In this document: in pieces, positions 35,520-44,235 of the stretch
How positions within the stretch are numbered: position 1 is the stretch's first letter
How the letters are laid out: the number at the start of each line of letters is the position of its first letter
NCBI GenBank assembly: GCA_934446065.1
Contig: CAKSDP010000005.1
Coordinates: 1 to 64,000, forward strand
Reading direction: 5' to 3'
DNA length: 64,000 nt
DNA from: an uncultured Eubacteriales bacterium
Lineage (GTDB): Bacteria > Bacillota > Clostridia > Oscillospirales > CAG-272
Program-made: the position numbers and the translations under genes
Notes under the pieces: model-generated
Databases searched by the model: none
Told to the model about the DNA's origin: nothing
What the model saw: only the letters and a program-made list of their open reading frames with translations

Positions 35520-35987
35520 ATGGCAATACTGAACATTGTTAAAGAGGGAGATCCTATCCTCAGAAAGACGAGTCGTCCGGTGGACGAAATTACGCCGAGG
35601 ATCATCAGACTGCTCGACGATATGCGTGAAACGCTTGCTTACGCCGAGGGATGCGGCCTTGCGGCAGTGCAGGTCGGCGTTCTCCGCCGCATTGTGCTTG
35701 TCGACACCGAGGAGACGGGACTTCTGGAGCTTATAAATCCGAAGATCACGGCATATGCCGGCGAGCAGGAGAACGTTGAGGGCTGCCTCTCGATTCCCGG
35801 CGTATGGGGCATCACGAAGCGCCCCGCATCGGTGACCGTTACCGCGATGAACAGACGCGGCGAGACATTTTCGGTCACAGGCTCCGATCTTGCGGCGCGC
35901 GCGTTCTGCCACGAGCTTGACCATCTTGACGGCAAACTGTTCACGGATAAAATGATCCGTCGGATCGATCCCGACGAGATAGGCTGA
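35520..35987 (+). CDS. def: peptide deformylase
   Basis: A 155-residue metalloenzyme that removes the formyl group from nascent proteins. All three motifs are present: GCGLAAVQ (44-51), EGCLS (metal ligand C89), and HELDH (H131, E132, H135). The N-terminus MAILNIVKEGDPILRK is standard, so the start is secure despite the distant SD. Four base pairs of intergenic space and more separate it from fmt (8 bases), the usual partner. Confidence 0.97.
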   Translation: MAILNIVKEGDPILRKTSRPVDEITPRIIRLLDDMRETLAYAEGCGLAAVQVGVLRRIVLVDTEETGLLELINPKITAYAGEQENVEGCLSIPGVWGITKRPASVTVTAMNRRGETFSVTGSDLAARAFCHELDHLDGKLFTDKMIRRIDPDEIG

Positions 35988-35995
35988 GGTGTGCG

Positions 35996-36967
35996 ATGAA
36001 GGCACTTTTTATGGGAACGCCGGATTTCGCGGCAGCGTGCATGACGGCGCTGATCGCCGACGGCGAGAATATCGCTGCGGTCGTAACACAGCCGGATAAG
36101 CCGGTCGGGCGCGGCATGAGACTTACGCCGTCGCCGGTGAAGGTCGCGGCGCTTGAGCGCGATATCCCGGTGTATCAGCCGGAAACGCTGAAGGACGGAG
36201 CGTTCGCGGACACGCTGTCCGAGATCGACCCGGACGTAATATACGTCGCCGCCTACGGCAAGATATTGCCGGAATACGTGCTGTCGTATCCGAAATACGG
36301 CTGCATCAATGCGCACGCGTCGATCCTCCCGAAATATCGCGGCGCGGCTCCGATACAGCGTGCGATAATGGACGGCGAGAGTGAGACCGGAGTTACCGCG
36401 ATGATGATGGAGCGCGGGCTTGATACGGGCGATATGATCCTCTGCGAGCGCGTCACAATAACGGATGAGGACGATTTTGAGACGGTGCACGACAAGCTGT
36501 GCGTTGCCGGAGGAGCGGCGCTGTGCCGCGTTGCGCAGATCCTGCGATCCGGCGAGGCGCTGCCGCATACAAAACAGGATGATGCACTTTCGACATATGC
36601 CGAAAAAATAACATCTGCCGATACAAAGATAAACTTCAGCGAGAACGCCGAGCAGCTCGCGCGCCGCATACGCGCACTGTCTCCCGTGCCGCTTTGCCGA
36701 ACGACAACAAAGGACGGACGAGGACTTAAAATAGTCCGCGCTCACGTGTGCAAAGACGCGGCTGTGCCGCCCGAAACCCCTGCGGGACAGGTGATCGCAC
36801 TCGATTCCGACGGAGACGGGGCGATCGTTGTTAAGGCGGGAGACGGCGCTATTGCGATCACGAGCCTGCGCCCCGAAGGCAAGGGCACGATGAGCGCCGC
36901 TGATTTTATCCGCGGCAGACGGATCGAGATCGGTGACGTGCTCGGGTGTGATTCGACAAATGCATAA
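35996..36967 (+). CDS. fmt: methionyl-tRNA formyltransferase
   Basis: A 323-residue enzyme that formylates Met-tRNAi using 10-formyl-THF. The N-terminal domain has MGTPDFAAACM and the catalytic block NAHASILPKYRGAAPIQ with the Asn and His; the C-terminal OB-like domain has RALSPVPLCRT. SD GAGGTG. It works directly against def, and the two are adjacent as in most bacteria. Confidence 0.97.
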   Translation: MKALFMGTPDFAAACMTALIADGENIAAVVTQPDKPVGRGMRLTPSPVKVAALERDIPVYQPETLKDGAFADTLSEIDPDVIYVAAYGKILPEYVLSYPKYGCINAHASILPKYRGAAPIQRAIMDGESETGVTAMMMERGLDTGDMILCERVTITDEDDFETVHDKLCVAGGAALCRVAQILRSGEALPHTKQDDALSTYAEKITSADTKINFSENAEQLARRIRALSPVPLCRTTTKDGRGLKIVRAHVCKDAAVPPETPAGQVIALDSDGDGAIVVKAGDGAIAITSLRPEGKGTMSAADFIRGRRIEIGDVLGCDSTNA

Positions 36968-37056
36968 AATTGCGGATTTAAGGCGTTTGCATAACAACAC
37001 TGAATTTCAGAAAAAATCGGGGGATATCGACTGCCCCGAAAAGGGGAGGCTCTGCC

Positions 37057-38403
37057 TTGGAGAATAATAAAAAGAATACAAAACAGACGGCAGTTGCCGA
37101 TCCCCGCAAGCTTGCCTTGCATTCGCTCGAAAAGTGGGAGAAGGCAGGCAAGTACGTGCCGATCGAAACGGCATCGACCTTGGCTCGCGCCGAGCTTTCG
37201 GACGCCGACCGCCGATTCTATACGGCGCTCGTGTACGGAGTGGTCGAGCGCGCGGTCACGCTTGATTACGTGATCGGCAAATTCTCGAAAAGGACTGCGG
37301 ACGAGATCGAACCCGCGGTGCGCACGGTGCTCCGGCTCGGGCTTTATCAGCTCATGTTTATGGACAGGGTGCCGGATCACGCGGCTGTGTCAAGTACGGT
37401 TGAGCTTGCGCCGCGCCGTGCCGCCGGATTCGTCAACGCGCTGCTCAGGAGCTTCATCCGCGCCGGCGGGCAGTACGAGCTGCCCTCGAGGAACGAGTCA
37501 CCGCTGTCGTATCTTTCGGTGAAATATTCAGTTCCGGAGGAGCTGTGCGGATTTTTCGTCGAGGCTTACGGCGAAGACGTGGCGGAGAAGATACTCGCAT
37601 CCACCGCCGGCGACGGCAGGATCTGCCTCAGAGTGAATACGCTGCGGACCACGCTTGACGACGCAGAAGCGCGTATCCTCGCGCAGGGCGGCGAGTGCCG
37701 CCGATCGGCGCTGTCTCCCGAGATCCTCGTCCTCCCGCACGGATCGGAATTCCTTACGGGGATATCCGATGGATCGTGGTTCGTGCAGGACGAGGCTTCA
37801 AGCGCCGCGATAGATGTGCTCGCACCGACGCCCGGCTCGACGGTGGTCGATCTTTGCTCGGCGCCGGGAGGGAAATCATTCTCGGCGGCGATGCATATGC
37901 AGGGTCGCGGACGGATATATTCTTTTGACATTCATGAAAACAAGCTTTCGCTTGTGCGAAGCGGTGCCGAGCGGCTCGGGCTCGGGATCATCACGACATC
38001 TGCGGGAGACGCAAGACACCCGACGGATGAACTATGCGGTGCGGCTGACTATGTGATCTGCGACGCGCCGTGCTCGGGACTCGGCGTGATCGCAAAAAAG
38101 CCCGATATCCGGTATAAGTCGGTGAAAGATATCGCTGCGCTTCCGAACGTACAGTACGAGATACTCTGCGGCGCGGCGAAGTGCGTAAGACCCGGCGGCG
38201 TGCTGCTTTATTCGACCTGTACGCTTGCTCCTGCGGAAAACGGAGGTGTGGTCGAGAAATTCCTCGCCGCACATCCGGAGTTCGAGCCGGAGGATTTTTC
38301 GCTTGCGGGCGAGGTGCACAACGGCAGCGTCACGCTGTTTCCGCACATACACGGGTGCGACGGCTTCTTTATATCAAAAATGAAGCGCAGAGCAGAAAAA
38401 TAG
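37057..38403 (+). CDS. rsmB: 16S rRNA cytosine-967 C5 methyltransferase RsmB
   Basis: A 448-residue enzyme. Residues about 10-150 are a NusB-like RNA-binding domain (ARAELSDADRRFYTALVYGV); the rest is the SAM methyltransferase with VVDLCSAPGGKSFSAA, CDAPCSGLGVI and the catalytic YSTCTLAPAEN. The start is TTG 37057, with SD GGGGAGG eight bases upstream; no ATG is suitably placed. It differs from RsmF at 8232 by its NusB domain and by PCSGLG rather than PCSGEGMF. Confidence 0.94.
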   Translation: MENNKKNTKQTAVADPRKLALHSLEKWEKAGKYVPIETASTLARAELSDADRRFYTALVYGVVERAVTLDYVIGKFSKRTADEIEPAVRTVLRLGLYQLMFMDRVPDHAAVSSTVELAPRRAAGFVNALLRSFIRAGGQYELPSRNESPLSYLSVKYSVPEELCGFFVEAYGEDVAEKILASTAGDGRICLRVNTLRTTLDDAEARILAQGGECRRSALSPEILVLPHGSEFLTGISDGSWFVQDEASSAAIDVLAPTPGSTVVDLCSAPGGKSFSAAMHMQGRGRIYSFDIHENKLSLVRSGAERLGLGIITTSAGDARHPTDELCGAADYVICDAPCSGLGVIAKKPDIRYKSVKDIAALPNVQYEILCGAAKCVRPGGVLLYSTCTLAPAENGGVVEKFLAAHPEFEPEDFSLAGEVHNGSVTLFPHIHGCDGFFISKMKRRAEK

Positions 38404-38517
38404 AAACCGAACACAAAACGGCGTCGGAGCCGTGTGCTGTTTTGAGACCGCATCTGTGCATTTTTCGGCCTGTCTGCTGAAGGAGCCGCAGGTGCAAGGA
38501 AAGGATTGGTCATAATT

Positions 38518-39561
38518 ATGACAGATATTCTGTCAATGACGAAGGCGGAGGTGCGCGATTACGCCGTATCTCTCGGCGAGAGCGCGTTTCGCGGCGATCA
38601 GATATTCGGCTGGATGCGGCGCGGCGCCGAGTTTTCGGAGATGAAGAACATTCCCGCCGCGCTCAGGGAAAAGCTTTCGGAGAACGTCGATTACAGGCTG
38701 CCGCACATCGCCGAGAAGTACACGTCAAAAATCGACGGCACGGTCAAGTACCTCATGGAGCTGACGGACGGCGAGTGCGTCGAGTGTGTTCTGATGAAGT
38801 ACGAGCACGGGAATACGCTCTGCGTTTCGTCGCAGGCTGGATGCCGCATGGGCTGTACGTTCTGCGCATCAACACTGAGCGGCAGAGTGCGCAATCTAAC
38901 CCCGTCGGAGATACTCGGGCAGGTGATCGTCGCCGCTCGCGATTCCGGCGAGAGAGTGGACGGTGTCGTCATGATGGGCATTGGTGAGCCGCTCGACAAT
39001 TACGAATCGACAGTTCGTTTTCTGCGCCTTGTATCGGGCGAGGGCGAACCGGGGATCGGACTGCGTCATATCTCCGTCTCGACGTGCGGCGTTGTGCCGA
39101 GAATACGCGATCTTGCCGACGAGGGAATGCCCGTTACGCTTTCCGTCTCACTCCATGCGTATGATGACGCGGTTCGCTCGCACCTGATGCCGGTAAACCG
39201 AAAATGGGGCATCGGCGAGCTTCTTGGCGCGTGCCGGTATTTCTTTGATCAGACCGGGCGGCGCATATCGTTTGAGTATACGCTGATCGCGGGCGAGAAC
39301 GACTCTGCGGCGGGTGCTGCGGCGCTCGCAAAGATGCTCCGGCGTGAGATGGCAGGGCGCCCAGTGCACGTGAATCTGATTCTTCTGAACGAGGTGCGCG
39401 AGACCGGATATACATCCTCCGCAAGAGCGGCGGCAAAGGAATTTGCGGCGGTGCTTGAGCAAAACGGAGTCAATGCGACGATACGCCGCAGGCTCGGCAG
39501 CGATATTGACGCATCATGCGGACAGCTCCGCCTCAGACACCTCGAGGGCGGCCGTTTGTAA
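38518..39561 (+). CDS. rlmN: dual-specificity 23S rRNA/tRNA adenine-C2 methyltransferase RlmN
   Basis: A 347-residue radical-SAM enzyme that methylates A2503 of 23S rRNA and A37 of some tRNAs. The Fe-S cluster motif CRMGCTFC has cysteines at 109, 113 and 116. The methyl-carrier cysteine is in ASCGQLR near the C-terminus and the second is the Cys of STCGVVPRI. The N-terminal RNA-binding domain has FRGDQIFGWM. ATG 38518 is chosen; the frame is open to a TTG at 38506, but the SD (GGAAAGG) fits the ATG better. Confidence 0.96.
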   Translation: MTDILSMTKAEVRDYAVSLGESAFRGDQIFGWMRRGAEFSEMKNIPAALREKLSENVDYRLPHIAEKYTSKIDGTVKYLMELTDGECVECVLMKYEHGNTLCVSSQAGCRMGCTFCASTLSGRVRNLTPSEILGQVIVAARDSGERVDGVVMMGIGEPLDNYESTVRFLRLVSGEGEPGIGLRHISVSTCGVVPRIRDLADEGMPVTLSVSLHAYDDAVRSHLMPVNRKWGIGELLGACRYFFDQTGRRISFEYTLIAGENDSAAGAAALAKMLRREMAGRPVHVNLILLNEVRETGYTSSARAAAKEFAAVLEQNGVNATIRRRLGSDIDASCGQLRLRHLEGGRL

Positions 39562-39578
39562 ATATTTTTAGAATCTCG

Positions 39579-39607
39579 TTTACTTAGACGAACAAATATA
39601 TTATAAT
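39579..39607 (+). promoter_or_regulatory. sigma-A promoter of the stp-prkC genes
   Basis: TTTACT at 39579-39584 and TATAAT at 39602-39607 with a 17-bp spacer. The 130-base leader that follows contains a CTGCCG/CGGCAG stem just before the start codon. Confidence 0.65.
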
Positions 39608-39738
39608 ATACAGTGATATCGCATGATCCTGCATAAGTGTCGCGGATCGCGGTATTGCCCTGCAAATGTCGGACTGTACCCGCCGATGCGCGGGAGGTGC
39701 CGCTATACTGCCGTTCTTCGGCAGAATGGAGACTTGAT

Positions 39739-40488
39739 ATGGATTTCTTCGGTACAACCAATATCGGAATGAAAAGACAGGTGAATCAGGACAGCTTTCT
39801 CATCCGTGAGTACGGCTGCGGACTGCTTGCTGTGGTCTGCGACGGAATGGGCGGAGTGAGCGGAGGCGGAGAGGCGTCGTCAACGGCGGTTACCGCTTTC
39901 ACCGGATACACCGACATCAATTTTGACGATTCCTCGGCTGCGGGCGTACACCCGTCTGAGGAGTATTGCCGCGATGTACTTTTGTCCGCCGTCAGGGCGG
40001 CAAACAACGCGGTTTATTCCGCTGCTGCCGAGAACCGTGAACTGCACGGAATGGGAACGACGCTTGTCTCTGCGCTCGTTACGGACGATAGGATCTACGC
40101 CGTGAACGTCGGAGACAGCCGTATGTACATGATCGACGACGCGGCAGCGACGCAGATCACACACGACCACTCGTATGTGCAGTATCTTGTGGATATAGGG
40201 AAAATAACGAAGGACGAGGCAAGAAACTCAAACAACAAGAATATCATAACCCGCGCGGTCGGAACCGAGGAGAATGTTGAAACCGATTTCTTCACCGTCG
40301 CGCCGAGACCTGCGAGCGGCCACGTGCTGCTGTGCACGGACGGACTCACGAACCATATCACGGAAAGCGATATGGCACAGTGCGTGAACTCGGCGGAGAG
40401 CACGGAGAAGGCGTGTGATGAGCTGATCTCAAGGGCGAACCTCGGCGGGGGCAGCGACAATATCACCGCAGTCATCATTTCTCTTTGA
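39739..40488 (+). CDS. stp: PP2C-family serine/threonine phosphatase
   Basis: A 249-residue manganese-dependent phosphatase that opposes the PrkC kinase encoded next. The family metal motifs are present: KRQVNQDSF, VVCDGMGG, GMGTTLVSAL, NVGDSRMYM, CTDGLTNHI and GSDNITAVII. It is cytoplasmic. ATG 39739 is the true start (SD GGAG, N-terminus MDFFGTTNIG), although the frame stays open upstream through the promoter leader. The stop is 34 bases before prkC. Confidence 0.96.
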   Translation: MDFFGTTNIGMKRQVNQDSFLIREYGCGLLAVVCDGMGGVSGGGEASSTAVTAFTGYTDINFDDSSAAGVHPSEEYCRDVLLSAVRAANNAVYSAAAENRELHGMGTTLVSALVTDDRIYAVNVGDSRMYMIDDAAATQITHDHSYVQYLVDIGKITKDEARNSNNKNIITRAVGTEENVETDFFTVAPRPASGHVLLCTDGLTNHITESDMAQCVNSAESTEKACDELISRANLGGGSDNITAVIISL

Positions 40489-40522
40489 GACAAAACTATA
40501 TTAAAGTATAGGATCGCTGAAT

Positions 40523-42358
40523 ATGGAAAATTACGAAAGATATGTCGGAGCCGTCCTCGATAACCGATACAGGATCGAAAAGGTCATAGGTATCGGCGGA
40601 ATGGCTGTCGTGTTTAAGGCTGACGACCTTCTCATGCGCAGACCCGTCGCGGTGAAGATCCTCAAGGACGAGATCGCCCGCGATGAGCCGTCGGTCAAGC
40701 GCTTCATAAATGAATCCAAGGCTGTATCAATGCTCTCGCACCCGAATATCGTTAATATATATGACGTTTCAATGAAGAACGCCGAGAAATATATAGTCAT
40801 GGAGTACATCGAGGGCATCACCCTCAAGAACTACATGACGAAAAAGGGCGTCCTTTCTCTGCGAGAGATTATCGGGTATACCGAGCAGATACTGCGCGCG
40901 CTGAGCCACGCTCACGCCAAGGGTATCGTGCACAGAGATATAAAGCCGCAGAATATCATGCTGCTGAAAAACGGTATCGTAAAGGTGACGGATTTCGGAA
41001 TCGCAAAGCTGCCGAACGCCGAGACGGTCACGATGACCGATAAGGCGATCGGAACTGTCTACTATATCAGTCCCGAGCAGGCGAGCGGCAACGCGATCGA
41101 CGCGCGAAGCGATATTTATTCGCTCGGCGTCATGATGTACGAGATGGCGACCGGCAGACTGCCGTTCACGGCGGACAGCCCGGTTTCCGTGGCGCTTATG
41201 CAAATAAACGAGGCGGCGACGCCCCCGCGCGAGATCAACAATCATATGCCGAGAGGACTCGAGCAGATAATCGAGCGCGCGATCGAGAAGTCGCCGGAGA
41301 ACCGGTATCAGAGCGCCGATGAAATGCTGCGGCAGCTGATGAAGCTGAAGCAGGACCCCACCGCAACATTCAAGGCTCCGCCGAAGAAAAAGACGCATAC
41401 GGGCGAAAAGGGAAAAACAACGAGCAAGGCGATGCTGCCGATAATCCTCGGCGTAGTCGTGCCGTTCCTGCTTGTCGCCGGAATCGCCGCGTTTGTGATA
41501 ATATCAAGCGTTTTCTCCGGCTCCGAAGCCAACATGGAGACGATCACCGTAAGGGATTTCGTCGGTCAGACGTATACCGATAAAATGGCGCAGTTCTTCC
41601 AGGAATCGGAATACTATAAGCTGACGCTGAAGCAGATCTATACGAGCGACGCCGAGGCTGGCAAGATCGTCGAGCAGTCGCCAAAGGCGGGCGAGACCAG
41701 AAAGGTCAGCAAGGGCAAGCAGCTCTGCGAGCTGACGCTGACAGTCAGCCGCGGAATGAAATATGTCGAGATGATCGACGTGACTGCGCTCGATTACAGA
41801 GACGCAAAGATACAGCTCGACGCACTCGGCATGGATCTGAATATCGTAACCGAATCGCAGATTAACGCCGGACTTGACGTCGGGCAGGTGATATCAACAG
41901 TTCCCGCCGCAGGAGAAACTCTGTCAAGCGGCGATACGATCACGCTGTACGTCAGCGCGGGACCCGAGGCCGAAACGGTGACTATGCCTGATTTTGTCGG
42001 CAAATCCGAGGGAGAGACGCTGAAGGGACTCGTCTCGGCGAAGCTTTTCGTCGGAAACGTCAAATACGAGGCGTCGGATAAAGAAAAAGCAACGATCCTC
42101 AGCCAGAGCGTGCGCGCGGGCGACGAGGTGCACGCGTATGCGTTTATCGATTTTTCGATCAGCGGCGGCGAGGATTACGGTAAGCCCGTGACGACTGCCG
42201 TTACAACTGCGGCACCCGAAACAACAAAAGCTCAGACTACAACGAAAGCCGAAACTACTAAGGCTCAGACAACGACGAAGGCAGAGACGACCGTCCCGCG
42301 CGAGACCGAGGAAACGGAGCCTCATGCACCCGAGACGAGAGGACCCGATGAAGACTGA
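40523..42358 (+). CDS. prkC: membrane serine/threonine kinase with PASTA repeats
   Basis: A 611-residue kinase that senses muropeptides or lipid II and controls wall growth, and germination in spore formers. The kinase domain (about 14-280) has K45 in RPVAVKIL, HRD 137-139 in KGIVHRDIKPQN and DFG 157-159. A membrane segment lies at about 304-331. Three PASTA domains follow (about 338-550). The tail is about 50 residues of Thr/Lys/Glu repeats (TTKAETTKAQTTTKAETT), an unusual low-complexity extension that may span the wall. It overlaps rsgA by 11 bases. Confidence 0.97.
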   Translation: MENYERYVGAVLDNRYRIEKVIGIGGMAVVFKADDLLMRRPVAVKILKDEIARDEPSVKRFINESKAVSMLSHPNIVNIYDVSMKNAEKYIVMEYIEGITLKNYMTKKGVLSLREIIGYTEQILRALSHAHAKGIVHRDIKPQNIMLLKNGIVKVTDFGIAKLPNAETVTMTDKAIGTVYYISPEQASGNAIDARSDIYSLGVMMYEMATGRLPFTADSPVSVALMQINEAATPPREINNHMPRGLEQIIERAIEKSPENRYQSADEMLRQLMKLKQDPTATFKAPPKKKTHTGEKGKTTSKAMLPIILGVVVPFLLVAGIAAFVIISSVFSGSEANMETITVRDFVGQTYTDKMAQFFQESEYYKLTLKQIYTSDAEAGKIVEQSPKAGETRKVSKGKQLCELTLTVSRGMKYVEMIDVTALDYRDAKIQLDALGMDLNIVTESQINAGLDVGQVISTVPAAGETLSSGDTITLYVSAGPEAETVTMPDFVGKSEGETLKGLVSAKLFVGNVKYEASDKEKATILSQSVRAGDEVHAYAFIDFSISGGEDYGKPVTTAVTTAAPETTKAQTTTKAETTKAQTTTKAETTVPRETEETEPHAPETRGPDED

Positions 42359-43316
42359 CATTTTTGATGCTTCCGGTATGCATGCGATAATAACCAAGGG
42401 AGTGGGCGGACTGTATACGGTCCGTCCGCTTTCAGATGAGCCTTGCGAAGTGAAATGCCGCGCGCGCGGAGTTTTGCGTCACGAGGGGATCGTCCCGACT
42501 CCGGGCGACGAGGTCATCGTTGCATACGCGGCGGACGACGGCTCATACGTGATAGACGAGATCTGCGAGCGCGAAAATTGTCTTATACGGCCGCCGGTGG
42601 CAAATCTCACGCATATATTTGTGGTGGTTCCGGCAGCACGACCGGCACCGGACCTCTTTTATACGGATAAGCTCACGGTGATCGCCGACGCACTCGGCAT
42701 CGGGTGTTCCGTTATCGTGAACAAATGCGACAGTGACCCCGAGCGCGCCGCTGAGATCGCTGGGGAGTACCGCCTCGCGGGATTTACCGTGTTCGAGACG
42801 TGCGCCGTTGCCGGCGACGGCTGTGCGGATATCAAAAGCTTTGTTGAGGGGCTCGCCTGTGGGCGCGGATTTGCGATCGCGGCGCTCGCCGGTGTGTCCG
42901 GCGCGGGAAAGTCGTCGCTCACGAAAGCCGTGTTCCCCGATCTTTCCGTTGAGATAGGTGATATCAGCCGAAAAACGGAGCGCGGGCGCCATACGACCCG
43001 AGCTGTCGAGCTTTACGAGGTAGGAGATCGGGTGTTTATCGCTGATACGCCCGGCTTCTCAATGCTTGATTTTGAGCGCTTTGACTTCTTCGAGCCGGAG
43101 CGCCTTGTTGACGGATTCCGCGAATTTGCGCCGTATATCGGACATTGCAGATACGCCGGATGCACCCATACAAAGGAGGACGGCTGCGCCGTGATCGACG
43201 CGGCAGAACGCGGCGAGATCAGCCGCAGACGGCACGAGAGCTTTGTCGCGCTGTATGATATTATGAAGAAAAAGCCGGATTGGCTGCGACGGCAGCAGAA
43301 GAAAGGTGCGAGGTAG
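42348..43316 (+). CDS. rsgA: ribosome small-subunit-dependent GTPase A
   Basis: A 322-residue assembly GTPase that checks late 30S maturation. It has an N-terminal OB fold and then a circularly permuted G domain, with the order G4 NKCD, G1 GVSGAGKSS, G3 DTPGF. A C-terminal zinc site follows (CRYAGCTHTKEDGC). ATG 42348 is chosen for SD GAGAGGA; it lies inside the last codons of prkC. Known to be a PrkC substrate in Bacillus, consistent with this neighbourhood. Confidence 0.96.
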   Translation: MKTDIFDASGMHAIITKGVGGLYTVRPLSDEPCEVKCRARGVLRHEGIVPTPGDEVIVAYAADDGSYVIDEICERENCLIRPPVANLTHIFVVVPAARPAPDLFYTDKLTVIADALGIGCSVIVNKCDSDPERAAEIAGEYRLAGFTVFETCAVAGDGCADIKSFVEGLACGRGFAIAALAGVSGAGKSSLTKAVFPDLSVEIGDISRKTERGRHTTRAVELYEVGDRVFIADTPGFSMLDFERFDFFEPERLVDGFREFAPYIGHCRYAGCTHTKEDGCAVIDAAERGEISRRRHESFVALYDIMKKKPDWLRRQQKKGAR

Positions 43317-43318
43317 AG

Positions 43319-43936
43319 GTGAAGGCACTGATTTTGACAGGCGGCAGCTGCGCCGCCGATGTACGCGTCCCCGAATACGATATCTGTATTGCGGCGGACT
43401 GCGGGATAGAGCTTGCGGACAGGCTCGGTGTCACGCCCGATCTGACCGTCGGCGATTTTGATTCTGCCGATACGGCAAATCACGCCCCGAAGGGGGAGAT
43501 CATACGCCATCCGTCGCACAAGAATCAGACAGATACCATGCTTGCGTGCGATCTTGCGGTCGAGCGCGGCTGTGACGTGATATACATTCTCGGCGGACTC
43601 GGCGGCAGAGAGGATCATTCGATATCGAATATATTCTATATCGAATCCCTCGCGGAGCGCGGGATCCACGCCGTAATGTGCGACGGCACGAACGAGATCC
43701 GCGTAATCTGCGGCGGCGAAAGCGTGGAAATCCCGTTCGGGGAGTATAAGTATTTTTCGCTTTTTGCGCTCGACCGGTGCGTCGTCACAGCCGAGTGCTG
43801 CGAGTATCCGCTCGACAGGAGTACACTCGTGCGAAACGATCCGTATGCGGTAAGCAATGAGCCGCACCCCGACGCGGCACGAGTGATATGCCACAGCGGC
43901 AGCCTGCTTCTCATGCGGTCGGAGCGGCTTCGGTAG
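43319..43936 (+). CDS. thiN: thiamine diphosphokinase
   Basis: A 205-residue enzyme that converts thiamine to thiamine diphosphate. Signature segments are AADCGIELADRLGVTPDLTV followed by GDFDS, NQTDTMLACDLA, and LGGLGGREDHSISN. The start is GTG 43319, two bases after the rsgA stop, with SD GAGGTAGAG overlapping the end of rsgA; the longer frame lies within rsgA. In Bacillus an rpe gene separates rsgA and thiN; here it is absent. Confidence 0.95.
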   Translation: MKALILTGGSCAADVRVPEYDICIAADCGIELADRLGVTPDLTVGDFDSADTANHAPKGEIIRHPSHKNQTDTMLACDLAVERGCDVIYILGGLGGREDHSISNIFYIESLAERGIHAVMCDGTNEIRVICGGESVEIPFGEYKYFSLFALDRCVVTAECCEYPLDRSTLVRNDPYAVSNEPHPDAARVICHSGSLLLMRSERLR

Positions 43937-44007
43937 CAATGTGCACCTCGCGTGAATATACTGCTCATGCAGGCATATTTGCCGAGTACAACATACGAGG
44001 TCGCAAA

Positions 44008-44079
44008 ATGAAAATAGTTGTTGTGAAGCCGTCTACGGTACTCTCTTTTATACTGAAAAAGCTCTACCACATCGGGTGA
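44008..44079 (+). CDS. spoVM: stage V sporulation protein M, curvature-sensing micropeptide
   Basis: A 23-residue open frame, MKIVVVKPSTVLSFILKKLY followed by HIG. It has the SpoVM pattern: a short N-terminal beta-like hydrophobic start with a conserved Pro (P8), followed by an amphipathic helix ending in Lys/Arg. The position immediately downstream of thiN is the same as in Bacillus subtilis. SD GAGG lies nine bases upstream. SpoVM senses convex membrane on the forespore and guides SpoIVA and the coat. The best evidence here that the organism sporulates. Short length limits certainty. Confidence 0.8.
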   Translation: MKIVVVKPSTVLSFILKKLYHIG

Positions 44080-44118
44080 GTTATCAGTGCGCGTACATGA
44101 TATGTCGAAAAAAGGCGA

Positions 44119-44146
44119 AAAAGGGAGCGGCAGCGCTCCCTTTTTG
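44119..44146 (+). terminator. intrinsic terminator after spoVM
   Basis: Stem AAAGGGAGCG / CGCTCCCTTT with a short loop, then TTTTT. Confidence 0.85.
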
Positions 44147-44235
44147 CAGGAATTTTGCAAGTTTGTGCGGACTTCATGACGAAGTGTGATATAAAATGTC
44201 ACTATGGAATACCGAAAATCGAAGGAATTATATAG

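Noticed and set aside
42190..42300. Repeated ACAACGAAAGC units as a DNA repeat or CRISPR-like array
   Set aside because: They are in-frame codons for the Thr/Lys/Glu tail of PrkC; no spacers or cas genes.
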